Below are positions 1 through 5,561 of a DNA stretch of 8,322 bases, piece by piece. Location: positions 1-8,322 of the forward strand of contig DASSZM010000240.1 of the NCBI GenBank assembly GCA_035702855.1, in the 5' to 3' direction. Each line of letters begins with the position of its first letter. The stretch's first letter is position 1. Below the pieces are notes generated by a model. The model saw nothing but the letters and a program-made list of their open reading frames with translations. It was not told where the DNA came from and did not search any database. The position numbers and the translations under genes are program-made. The DNA is from JAKAQB01 sp035702855. Its GTDB lineage: Bacteria > Actinomycetota > Acidimicrobiia > Acidimicrobiales > Palsa-688.

Positions 1-666
1 GCGACGGTCGTGGCCACGACCCGCACCGGCGTCACCTTCGAGCTCCGGCCGGGGCCGCTGGTCCCGGGCGCCGGGCGGGGGGAGCGGTGGCGGGTCGAGC
101 TGCCGGTGCCCGGCCTCCACAACGTGCGCAACGCCTGCGGCGCCCTCGCCCTGGCCACCCTCGTCGGGATCCCGCTCGAGGTCGGGGTGGCCGCCCTCGC
201 CAGTTACCGGCCCGTCGGGCGGCGCTTCGAGTGGCGGGGCGAGCGTGCCGGGGCCGGCTTCGTCGACGACTACGCCCACGTGCCGAGCGCCGTCGCCACC
301 ACCCTGGCCACGGCCCGGGCGGGCGGCTGGGAGCGGGTGGTCGCCGTGTTCCAACCCCACCTCTACAGCCGCACCGAGGCGCTCGGGGCCGAGCTCGGCC
401 GGGCTCTCGCCGCCGCCGACGTGGTGGTCGTCACCGACGTCTACGCCGCTCGCGAGGCGCCACGCCCCGGTGTCGACGGCCGGCTGGTCGCCGACGCCGC
501 CCGGGCGGCGCGCCCGGCCCTCGAGGTCCACTACGTGCCGGAGCGGGCGGCGCTGGCCACCGCCGTGCGGTCCCTGCTGCGGACCGGTGACCTGTGCCTG
601 ACCCTCGGGGCCGGCGACGTCACGACGCTGGCCGACGAGATCCAGGCCGCGGAGGTGCCCCGGTGA
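1..666 (+). CDS. murC: UDP-N-acetylmuramate--L-alanine ligase MurC, C-terminal part (5' end off window)
   Basis: This is the 3' portion of murC, open from the first base of the window to a TGA at 664-666 (221 residues seen). MurC is the cytoplasmic ATP-dependent ligase that adds L-Ala to UDP-MurNAc in peptidoglycan synthesis. What is visible is the end of the central domain and the C-terminal Mur ligase domain. Recognisable motifs are HNVRNA, RPVGRRFEWRG, VDDYAHVPSAV, VFQPHLYSRTEAL, DVYAAREAPRPGVDG and LTLGAGDVTTL. The ATP-binding P-loop half lies outside the window. One oddity is the DDYAHVPSA block, where most MurC proteins have DDYxHHPTE; the second His and the Thr-Glu are replaced, perhaps as a lineage trait. 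The stop overlaps the GTG start of murB, so the two are probably co-translated. Mpl, a related ligase, is less likely given the dcw context. Confidence 0.95.
   Translation, partial: ATVVATTRTGVTFELRPGPLVPGAGRGERWRVELPVPGLHNVRNACGALALATLVGIPLEVGVAALASYRPVGRRFEWRGERAGAGFVDDYAHVPSAVATTLATARAGGWERVVAVFQPHLYSRTEALGAELGRALAAADVVVVTDVYAAREAPRPGVDGRLVADAARAARPALEVHYVPERAALATAVRSLLRTGDLCLTLGAGDVTTLADEIQAAEVPR
651..656 (+). promoter_or_regulatory. Ribosome binding site of murB
   Basis: GGAGGT lies inside the end of murC, 6 bases before the GTG at 663. It decides the murB start: an upstream in-frame ATG at 594 would add 23 residues inside murC with no family similarity. Confidence 0.6.
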
Positions 667-1661
667 GCGGCGCGCCGCCGGCGGGAGGGGCGGACCGAGG
701 CGCCGTGGCCGCCGCCCTCGACGTCCTCGGGGAGCTGGGCGTGGCCGACGGGCCGGTCGGCGCCCTCACCACCTACCGGGTGGGCGGCGCTGCGGCGGTG
801 CTGGCGACGGCGCGCTCGGAGGGCGATCTCGGGCGGGTCGCCGCCGCCGTGGCGGCGTCGGGACTGCCGGTGCTGGTCGTCGGCCGGGGCTCCAACCTGC
901 TCGTCGCCGACGCCGGCTTCCCCGGGATCGCCGTGCTGCTGGACCCCGACGGCTTCGGGGACCTCGCCGTCGAGCGCGCCGGGGAGGATGCCGTGGTGCG
1001 GGCCGGTGGTGCCCTCCCGCTCCCGGCGCTGGCCCGGCGCAGCGTCGAGGCGGGTGCCCGCGGCCTGGAGTGGGCCGTCGGCGTGCCCGGCTCGGTCGGC
1101 GGCGGGGTCCGGATGAACGCCGGGGGTCACGGCTCGGACATCGCGGCCTCGTTGCGGAGCGCGACCGTCGTCGACCTCGCCGGCCCGGCCGCCGGGCGCC
1201 CCCGGCGGCTGGGGCTCGCCGAGCTCGACTACGGCTACCGCCGCTCGTCGATCACCGCCACCCAGGTCGTGATCGCCGCCGAGCTGGCGGCCACCTGGGG
1301 CGAGCCCGCCGAGGGGCGCGACACCATCCGCGCCATCGTCCGGTGGCGGCGCGAGCATCAGCCCGGTGGGCAGAACGCCGGCTCCGTCTTCACCAACCCG
1401 CCGCCCGGCGACGGCGAGGCGCGCTACGCCGGCGCCCTGGTCGAGGCGGCGGGCTTGAAGGGGTGGCGGCGCGGCAGCGCCACGGTGTCGCCCAAGCACG
1501 CCAACTTCATCCAGGCCGACCCCGGGGGCTCCGCCGACGACGTCTACCGCCTCCTGCGGGAGGTGCAGGCACGGGTGGCGGAGCGCTTCGGCGTCGAGCT
1601 GCACACCGAGGTCCGGCTGATCGGGTTCGAACCCTTGATGTCCACTGGAGAGTCATGGTGA
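663..1661 (+). CDS. murB: UDP-N-acetylenolpyruvoylglucosamine reductase MurB
   Basis: MurB is a cytoplasmic FAD enzyme that uses NADPH to reduce UDP-GlcNAc-enolpyruvate to UDP-MurNAc, the step before MurC. The product is 332 residues, a normal length. The FAD-binding part shows TTYRVGGAA (about 36-44), GRGSNLLVAD (74-83), and GVPGSVGG with MNAGGHG (140-157). The C-terminal MurB domain shows YGYRRSS (190-196), QPGGQNAGSVFTNP (233-246), GLKGW (264-268), VSPKHANFI (275-283) and EVRLIGF (316-322). By family comparison the catalytic residues should be Arg193, Ser241 and Glu316. The GTG at 663 is chosen because it has a well-spaced GGAGGT, overlaps the murC TGA by 4 bases, and starts just before the conserved domain. 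The end overlaps ftsQ by 7 bases. A murB between murC and ftsQ is common in Firmicutes and deep actinobacterial lineages, and absent there in Streptomyces. Confidence 0.96.
   Translation: MSGAPPAGGADRGAVAAALDVLGELGVADGPVGALTTYRVGGAAAVLATARSEGDLGRVAAAVAASGLPVLVVGRGSNLLVADAGFPGIAVLLDPDGFGDLAVERAGEDAVVRAGGALPLPALARRSVEAGARGLEWAVGVPGSVGGGVRMNAGGHGSDIAASLRSATVVDLAGPAAGRPRRLGLAELDYGYRRSSITATQVVIAAELAATWGEPAEGRDTIRAIVRWRREHQPGGQNAGSVFTNPPPGDGEARYAGALVEAAGLKGWRRGSATVSPKHANFIQADPGGSADDVYRLLREVQARVAERFGVELHTEVRLIGFEPLMSTGESW
1647..1650 (+). promoter_or_regulatory. Ribosome binding site of ftsQ
   Basis: GGAG (followed by AG) sits inside the 3' end of murB, 4 bases before the ATG at 1655 and 7 before the in-frame GTG at 1658. 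The spacing fits either start, so the choice of ATG over GTG is not settled; the product differs by one residue. Confidence 0.45.
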
Positions 1662-2635
1662 GGACGTTGCACCCCCCTCGCGCCACGGAGGAGGCGGACC
1701 TGCCGATCGACCCCCGCATCCGCCAGCGGCGCGCCGAGGTCCGCCGCGCCCAGGGCCGCCGGCGGCTCCGGCTCCTGCTCGGCCTGCTCGGCGTCACCGT
1801 CCTCGTCGTCGGCGGCCTGCTCCTCCTGCACTCACCGGTGCTCGGCGTCGGTCGCGTGACGGTGAGCGGCGACCCGCTCGTCGGGACCCCCGCCCTGCTG
1901 CGAGCAGCCGGCATCCGCCGCCACGAACCGCTGATCGACGTCGCGCCGGCCCGGGCCGAGCGCCGGCTCGAGGCGCTGCCGTGGGTGGCGACCGCCCGGG
2001 TCGTCCGCCACTGGCCCGGCTCGCTGGCGCTGACCGTGACCGCTCGCCACGCCGTCGGCCAGGTCCCCCGCGACGGGTCGGTGCGCGGACCGGTCGCCCT
2101 CGTCGACGCCACCGGACGCGTGGTGGCCGACGCCGCCGCACCGGTGGGCAACCTCCCGCTGCTCCTCGGGGTCGGGCCCGCAGTGCCGCCCGGCCAGTGG
2201 CTGGCGGGGTCGCCGGGCCGGCCCGGTGCGAACGGGGCCGCGACCCCCGGCCCGCAGCCGGCGGCTGCGCTCGCCCTGGCGAGCGCCCTCGACGCCGACC
2301 ACCTCGCCGCGACCAAGGTCGAGCTCGGCGGCGACGGGACGGCCGTGGCCATCATCGACGGCGGCGCCACCTCGGTCCTCTTCGGCCCGGCGACCGGCCT
2401 GCCCGGCAAGCTGGCGGTGCTCCGGGCGCTGGCGGCACGCGGCGCGCTCCAGGGCGCCGGCCAGGTGGACCTGGCCGCCCCGGCCCGCCCGACGGTCACG
2501 CCCAAGGGTGCGACCACCCGCCACCACACCACCTCGGGCGGCGGCCACGGCGCCTCCGGTGGCGCCGGTTCGCCGACCGCCCCGAGCGGGTCGTCCGGGG
2601 CCTCCACCACCGGCACCACCGGCACCAAAGGCTGA
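1655..2635 (+). CDS. ftsQ: Cell division protein FtsQ (DivIB family)
   Basis: FtsQ is a bitopic membrane protein that, with FtsL and FtsB (DivIC), forms the scaffold that activates septal wall synthesis by FtsW and FtsI. The 326-residue product has a basic cytoplasmic N-terminus (about 20-38, rich in Arg), one transmembrane helix (about 39-59), and a POTRA domain (about 62-131) beginning SPVLGVGRVTVSG and containing LPWVATARVVRHWPGSL. A beta domain follows, with VALVDATGRVV (147-157), FGPATGLPGKLAVLRAL (243-259) and VDLAAPARPTV (271-281), which match FtsQ block by block. Residues about 283-326 form a low-complexity Gly/Ser/Thr/His tail, outside the membrane by topology. The start ATG overlaps the murB stop (ATGGTGA, 1655-1661), suggesting coupled translation. 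The large antisense ORFs over this gene are GC-driven shadows. Confidence 0.95.
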   Translation: MVRTLHPPRATEEADLPIDPRIRQRRAEVRRAQGRRRLRLLLGLLGVTVLVVGGLLLLHSPVLGVGRVTVSGDPLVGTPALLRAAGIRRHEPLIDVAPARAERRLEALPWVATARVVRHWPGSLALTVTARHAVGQVPRDGSVRGPVALVDATGRVVADAAAPVGNLPLLLGVGPAVPPGQWLAGSPGRPGANGAATPGPQPAAALALASALDADHLAATKVELGGDGTAVAIIDGGATSVLFGPATGLPGKLAVLRALAARGALQGAGQVDLAAPARPTVTPKGATTRHHTTSGGGHGASGGAGSPTAPSGSSGASTTGTTGTKG

Positions 2636-2670
2636 AGATGAGGTCGAGACTTCTGGCCCCTTCCAGCCTT
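2628..2670 (+). terminator. Weak hairpin across the ftsQ stop codon
   Basis: AAGGCTG (2628-2634) is complementary to CAGCCTT (2664-2670). The stem continues as AAG with CTT after a one-base bulge, leaving a loop of about 22 bases. There is no U-tract. It could slow or end transcription from the murC-murB-ftsQ operon, but the long loop makes it a weak candidate. Its 3' arm overlaps the putative -35 box of ftsZ. Confidence 0.25.
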
Positions 2671-2698
2671 GATTCCGCCTGCCAGCTCCCAGTACTGT
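2669..2698 (+). promoter_or_regulatory. Candidate sigma-70-type promoter for ftsZ
   Basis: TTGATT (2669-2674) and TACTGT (2693-2698) are separated by 18 bases. This fits the actinobacterial housekeeping pattern TTGAnn-N16-18-TAnnnT. Transcription would begin near 2705 and give an ftsZ leader of about 190 bases. The box is just after ftsQ, in the only large gap of the cluster, where actinobacteria usually have dedicated ftsZ promoters. A second -35-like TTGACC at 2738 has no good -10 partner. Confidence 0.45.
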
Positions 2699-2729
2699 CC
2701 GCCGAACGGCGTTGGGAGCGGTCTTCGCA

Positions 2730-2750
2730 CCCTGAGGTTGACCTGCAGGG
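2730..2750 (+). promoter_or_regulatory. Imperfect dyad in the ftsZ upstream region, possible operator
   Basis: CCCTGAGGT (2730-2738) and ACCTGCAGGG (2741-2750) are inverted copies that differ by one bulged base, with two bases between them. The dyad contains a TTGACC hexamer (2738-2743). It lies about 25 bases after the predicted transcription start, so it could be a repressor site, a second promoter element or an RNA structure. No regulator can be named from the sequence. Confidence 0.35.
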
Positions 2751-2793
2751 GCAGCGTGCGGGCCAGATGCAGGTGCTCGTCCTATCCCACACC

Positions 2794-2822
2794 GTCTCGG
2801 GTCGCACCGTCGACTCCGAGAC
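2794..2822 (+). repeat. Short inverted repeat in the ftsZ leader
   Basis: GTCTCGG (2794-2800) is the reverse complement of CCGAGAC (2816-2822), with a 15-base loop; a G-U pair can add one step. A seven-base stem with this loop could arise by chance in GC-rich DNA. Confidence 0.25.
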
Positions 2823-2850
2823 ACCACATCCTCGTTGCTCACCTCGATCG

Positions 2851-2873
2851 CAGACCGGCGTCTCGCCGGTCTG
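2851..2873 (+). promoter_or_regulatory. Perfect 10-bp hairpin in the ftsZ leader
   Basis: CAGACCGGCG (2851-2860) and CGCCGGTCTG (2864-2873) are exact reverse complements around a TCT loop. A G-U pair (2850/2874) can extend the stem. It ends 11 bases before the ftsZ ribosome binding site, and no U-tract follows. It may be an RNA hairpin affecting ftsZ translation or mRNA stability, a U-less terminator or attenuator, or a protein operator. A perfect 20-base match is much less likely by chance than the other dyads here. Confidence 0.6.
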
Positions 2874-2884
2874 TTGATGTGCCC

Positions 2885-2890
2885 GGGAGG
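2885..2890 (+). promoter_or_regulatory. Ribosome binding site of ftsZ
   Basis: GGGAGG lies 6 bases before the ATG at 2897. It rules against an upstream in-frame GTG at 2879, which has no such site and would add six residues. Confidence 0.7.
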
Positions 2891-2896
2891 CTCTTC

Positions 2897-3973
2897 ATGG
2901 CCGGTTCCGCTCAGAACTACATCGCCGTCATCAAGGTTGTCGGTATCGGGGGTGGCGGGGTCAACGCTGTCAACCGGATGATCGACGCCGGCCTGAAGGG
3001 CGTCGAGTTCATCGCGGTCAACACCGACGCCCAGGCGTTGCTGATGAGCGACGCCGACGTGAAGCTCGACATCGGCCGCCAGCTCACCCGGGGCCTCGGC
3101 GCCGGCAGCGACCCGGAGGTGGGGCGCCAGGCGGCAGAGGAGCACCGCGAGGAGATCCAGGAGGTGCTCAAGGGCGCCGACATGGTGTTCATCACCGCCG
3201 GCAAGGGCGGCGGCACCGGCACGGGCGGCGCGCCGGTGGTGGCCGAGGTGGCCAAGTCGCTCGGCGCCCTCACGATCGGTGTGGTGACCCGACCGTTCTC
3301 CTTCGAGGGGCGGCGCCGCTCGGAGCAGGCGGAGCTCGGCATCCAGCGGCTCAAGTCGGCGGTGGACACGCTGATCGTGATCCCCAACGACCGGCTGCTG
3401 ACGGTCTCCAACGACAAGACGTCGATGGTCAACGCCTTCAAGATGGCCGACGAGATCCTGCTGCAGGGCGTCCAGGGCATCACCGACCTGATCACCACTC
3501 CGGGCCTGATCAACACCGACTTCGCCGACGTGAAGATGATCATGAGCAACGCCGGGACGGCCATCATGGGCATCGGGACGGCCTCCGGGGAGAACCGGGC
3601 CCTGACCGCGGCCAAGCTGGCGATCACCTCGCCGTTGCTCGAGGCGTCCATCGAGGGGGCGCGCGGGATCCTGCTCAACATCGCCGGCGGCAGCGACCTC
3701 GGTCTGTTCGAGGTCAACGAGGCGGCGGAGATCATCCACGCCGTGGCGCACCCCGACGCCAACATCATCTTCGGTCAGGTCATCGACGACGCCATGGGTG
3801 ACGAGGTGCGCGTGACGGTCATCGCCGCCGGGTTCGACAACTCGAGCCCCACGCCGCTGGCCCGCTCCGGTGCGCTCGGCCTCGACGACGGGGACGGTGA
3901 GATGGAGGGGTTCCAGGAGGAGGAGGGGCTGGCCCGGGACGACGACTTCGACGTCCCGGACTTCCTCAAGTAG
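2897..3973 (+). CDS. ftsZ: Cell division protein FtsZ (tubulin-like GTPase)
   Basis: FtsZ polymerises with GTP at mid-cell to form the division ring. The product is 358 residues. The GTPase domain starts with VIKVVGIGGGGVNAVNRM (11-28), has the tubulin signature GGGTGTG (104-110) and continues with PNDRLL (163-168). The T7 synergy loop NTDFAD is at 206-211, with catalytic Asp208 and Asp211 expected from the family. The linker (about 318-346) is short and acidic. The gene ends with the conserved C-terminal peptide DDDFDVPDFLK (348-358), the binding site for SepF and other partners. The start at 2897 has GGGAGG at good spacing. It has its own leader with a promoter candidate and several dyads. 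Eight bases separate it from the YggS-family gene, and no pgeF (yfiH) lies between them, unlike many actinobacteria. Confidence 0.98.
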   Translation: MAGSAQNYIAVIKVVGIGGGGVNAVNRMIDAGLKGVEFIAVNTDAQALLMSDADVKLDIGRQLTRGLGAGSDPEVGRQAAEEHREEIQEVLKGADMVFITAGKGGGTGTGGAPVVAEVAKSLGALTIGVVTRPFSFEGRRRSEQAELGIQRLKSAVDTLIVIPNDRLLTVSNDKTSMVNAFKMADEILLQGVQGITDLITTPGLINTDFADVKMIMSNAGTAIMGIGTASGENRALTAAKLAITSPLLEASIEGARGILLNIAGGSDLGLFEVNEAAEIIHAVAHPDANIIFGQVIDDAMGDEVRVTVIAAGFDNSSPTPLARSGALGLDDGDGEMEGFQEEEGLARDDDFDVPDFLK

Positions 3974-3981
3974 CCGCGTCC

Positions 3982-4668
3982 ATGGACGAGCGCCCCGCGC
4001 CGCCGCCCGTCGACCCGGACGCGGTCATCGAGCGGCTGGAGGAGGTCCGCGCTCGCATCGGTGCCTTCGGGGATCCCGACCGGGTGCGGATCGTCGCGGT
4101 CACCAAGGGGTTCGGGCCCGACGCCGTGGCGGCGGCCGTCGCCGCCGGCTTGGCGGACTGCGGCGAGAACTACGCCCAGGAGCTGCTCGCCAAGGCGGCG
4201 GGCGCCCCGACCGGTACCCGCTGGCACTTCCTCGGCGCGCCGCAGCGCAACAAGATCGCCTCGCTCGCTCCGGTGGTCCACCTCTGGCAGGCCGTGGACC
4301 GGCGGGCGGTCGTCGACCGCCTCGCCGCCGTGGCGCCCGAGGCGGCGCTGCTGGTGCAGGTCAACGTGGTCGGGGACCCGGGCAAGGCGGGCTGCCCGCC
4401 GGAGGACGCACCGGGCCTGGTGGAGGCCGCCCGCGCCGCCGGCTTGTGGGTGCGGGGTCTGATGGCGGTGGGCCCGGCAGGAGACCCCGAGGGCACCCGC
4501 CGGGTGTTCGAGGCGCTGGCTCGCCTCGGCCGCTCGCTGGGCGTCGAGGAGCTCTCGATGGGGATGACGGACGATTTCGAGACCGCCGTGGCCGCAGGCT
4601 CCACGATGGTCCGCTTGGGAAGGGTGCTGTTCGGTCCGCGACCGGGCCGAGCAGCCGTGCGACGATAG
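3982..4668 (+). CDS. yggS: YggS/PLPBP-family pyridoxal phosphate homeostasis protein
   Basis: This 228-residue protein belongs to the alanine-racemase-like YggS (PROSC, YlmE) family of single-domain TIM barrels that hold pyridoxal 5'-phosphate and balance vitamin B6 and amino-acid pools; no catalytic activity is established for the family. Visible motifs are VAVTKG (38-43), with Lys42 the expected Schiff-base lysine, CGENYAQEL (60-68), WHFLGAPQRNK (81-91), LSMGMTDDFE (191-200) and GSTMVRLGRVLFG (206-218). Two blocks depart from the usual form: GAPQRNK replaces GxLQxNK, and GMT replaces GMS. The ATG at 3982 is the first start after the preceding in-frame stop. It has no Shine-Dalgarno sequence, so translation may depend on ribosomes ending ftsZ 8 bases upstream. 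The gene is a regular passenger between ftsZ and sepF in Gram-positive dcw clusters. Confidence 0.93.
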   Translation: MDERPAPPPVDPDAVIERLEEVRARIGAFGDPDRVRIVAVTKGFGPDAVAAAVAAGLADCGENYAQELLAKAAGAPTGTRWHFLGAPQRNKIASLAPVVHLWQAVDRRAVVDRLAAVAPEAALLVQVNVVGDPGKAGCPPEDAPGLVEAARAAGLWVRGLMAVGPAGDPEGTRRVFEALARLGRSLGVEELSMGMTDDFETAVAAGSTMVRLGRVLFGPRPGRAAVRR

Positions 4669-4671
4669 GCT
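4666..4671 (+). promoter_or_regulatory. Candidate -10 box for sepF
   Basis: TAGGCT includes the TAG stop of the upstream gene and matches the actinobacterial TAnnnT pattern. It ends 19 bases before the sepF ATG, leaving room for a short leader that carries the ribosome binding site. No -35 hexamer is evident 16-18 bases upstream, so the call rests on one hexamer. Confidence 0.25.
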
Positions 4672-4679
4672 CGATCGAC

Positions 4680-4685
4680 GGAGGG
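4680..4685 (+). promoter_or_regulatory. Ribosome binding site of sepF
   Basis: GGAGGG lies 5 bases before the ATG at 4691 and favours it over a second in-frame ATG at 4706. It is the clearest ribosome binding site downstream of ftsZ in this window. Confidence 0.65.
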
Positions 4686-4690
4686 TTGGG

Positions 4691-5221
4691 ATGGCAACCG
4701 GATTCATGCGCAAGGCGATGGTCTTCTTGGGCCTCGACGACGAGGAGCTCGACGACTACGACACCGCCTACGAGCCCGAGGTGACAATCGGCGGCTCCGG
4801 CTCCCGGCGCTACCAGTCGGAGGTGAGCGAGCCGACGATCGTCGAGCCGCCCCGCGGCATCCGCCCGCTCCCACGCGAGCCGGTGCAGGACCCGAGCGGG
4901 CCGGTCGCCGTGCCGCGCCCGCGGCCGGTGGTGGCCATGCCGGGCGCCAAGGTCCACGTGGTCGCCCCGACCCGCTTCGCCGACGCCCAGGAGGTGGGGG
5001 ACCGCTTCCGCGGTGGGCAACCGGTGGCCATCAACCTGCAGACCGCCGAGGACCCGGGCCTCGCCCGCCGGATGATCGACTTCTGCAGCGGCGTGACCTA
5101 CGCCTTGTCGGGGAGCATGGATAAGATCGCTGACCAGGTGTTCTTGCTCACCCCCCACGGCATCGAGGTCTCTGCCGACGAGAAGCGCCGGCTCCGCGAG
5201 CAGGGGTCGTTGAGGTCGTGA
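4691..5221 (+). CDS. sepF: Cell division protein SepF
   Basis: SepF binds the membrane through its N-terminus and the FtsZ tail through its C-terminal domain, so it anchors and bundles the ring where FtsA is missing. The product is 176 residues. The N-terminal MATGFMRKAMVFLGL (1-15) can form the amphipathic membrane helix. An acidic stretch (DDEELDDYD, 16-24) and a Pro/Arg-rich linker (about 30-85) follow. The SepF domain runs from about 87 to 157, with VVAPTRFADAQEVGDRFR (90-107), VAINLQ (112-117), RRMIDFCSGVTYALSGSMDK (126-145) and VFLLTP (150-155). The start has a strong ribosome binding site and gives the usual family N-terminus. Twenty-two bases separate it from the gene before and 9 from yggT. 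The FtsZ tail in this window carries the matching SepF-binding peptide. Confidence 0.96.
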   Translation: MATGFMRKAMVFLGLDDEELDDYDTAYEPEVTIGGSGSRRYQSEVSEPTIVEPPRGIRPLPREPVQDPSGPVAVPRPRPVVAMPGAKVHVVAPTRFADAQEVGDRFRGGQPVAINLQTAEDPGLARRMIDFCSGVTYALSGSMDKIADQVFLLTPHGIEVSADEKRRLREQGSLRS

Positions 5222-5230
5222 CGCGCTGAC

Positions 5231-5488
5231 ATGCTCTCCGGCCCGCCCCTCTACATCCTCGGGCAGATCTACGTCCTGATCCTCGTGATCCGGGCGGTGT
5301 TCAGCTTCTTCCCGTACTCGTCGGACTCGCCGCTCAACCCGGTCCGGCGAGTCGTGACGACGCTGACCGAGCCGGTGCTCGCCCCCTTCCGCCGCCTGAT
5401 CCCGCCGGTCGGCATGTTCGACGTGTCGTTCATCGTCGCCTTCCTGGTCATCGAGGTCATCGTCCAGACGGTGCTGATCCGCACCTGA
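5231..5488 (+). CDS. yggT: YggT-family small membrane protein
   Basis: This 85-residue protein belongs to the YggT (YlmG) family of two-helix membrane proteins; the precise role is unknown, with reported links to division, nucleoid organisation and osmotic tolerance. Helix 1 is about 7-27 and helix 2 about 63-83. Between them lie the family motifs RAVFSFFP (21-28), PLNPVRRVV (34-42) and TEPVLAPFRRLIPPVG (46-61), followed by FDVSF (63-67). The ATG at 5231 comes 9 bases after the sepF stop. The only purine-rich stretch nearby (GAGG, 5212-5215) is 15 bases away, too far for a standard ribosome binding site, so translation is probably coupled to sepF. The sepF-yggT-divIVA order is typical for Gram-positive bacteria and supports the assignment. 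Confidence 0.92.
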   Translation: MLSGPPLYILGQIYVLILVIRAVFSFFPYSSDSPLNPVRRVVTTLTEPVLAPFRRLIPPVGMFDVSFIVAFLVIEVIVQTVLIRT

Positions 5489-5491
5489 GTC

Positions 5492-5505
5492 GGGTGGATC
5501 CACCC
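5492..5505 (+). repeat. Perfect 14-bp palindrome after yggT
   Basis: GGGTGGATCCACCC reads the same on both strands. In RNA it would form a five-pair stem with a GATC loop. It begins 3 bases after the yggT stop and touches the next hairpin. It could be part of a terminator or a binding site for a dimeric regulator of divIVA. Confidence 0.45.
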
Positions 5506-5527
5506 CGCGGGCCGCAGTGGTCCGCGG
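5505..5527 (+). terminator. Strong hairpin between yggT and divIVA, possible terminator without U-tract
   Basis: CCGCGGGCC (5505-5513) pairs with GGTCCGCGG (5519-5527) over nine pairs, one of them G-U, around a GCAGT loop. No U-run follows. Stem-only terminators have been proposed in high-GC actinobacteria, so this may separate the ftsZ-yggT transcript from divIVA. It ends 20 bases before the divIVA -10 candidate, so it could also act as a regulatory site. Confidence 0.4.
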
Positions 5528-5547
5528 CAGGGACCGGCGTTCGCCAC

Positions 5548-5553
5548 TAGCAT
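5548..5553 (+). promoter_or_regulatory. Candidate -10 box for a leaderless divIVA transcript
   Basis: TAGCAT matches TAnnnT and ends 8 bases before the divIVA ATG at 5562. Transcription normally starts about 7 bases after the -10 box, which puts the first base of the mRNA at or next to the ATG. The lack of any Shine-Dalgarno sequence before this ATG agrees with a leaderless message, which is common in actinobacteria. No clear -35 box is seen. Confidence 0.45.
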
Positions 5554-5561
5554 CGGCCCCC

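Noticed and set aside
594..662. Upstream in-frame ATG that would lengthen murB by 23 residues
   Set aside because: The extension lies inside murC and is Arg/Gly-rich. The GTG at 663 has a proper ribosome binding site and the expected N-terminus.
531..1604. Minus-strand ORF of 357 codons over murB
   Set aside because: It is antisense to a well-supported murB, has low-complexity composition and no recognisable domain.
2738..2768. Second ftsZ promoter from TTGACC (2738) with CCAGAT (2763)
   Set aside because: The spacer of 19 bases and the poor -10 box make it clearly weaker than the TTGATT/TACTGT pair.
1832..3751. Very long minus-strand ORF of 639 codons across ftsQ and ftsZ
   Set aside because: It runs antisense to two clear families, has Arg/Gly/His-rich shadow composition and matches no family I know. 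Long antisense frames are normal at this GC content.
5517..5561. Upstream in-frame GTG that would lengthen DivIVA by 15 residues
   Set aside because: It lies in the hairpin region, has no ribosome binding site, and the family starts close to the membrane-binding motif that follows the ATG at 5562.
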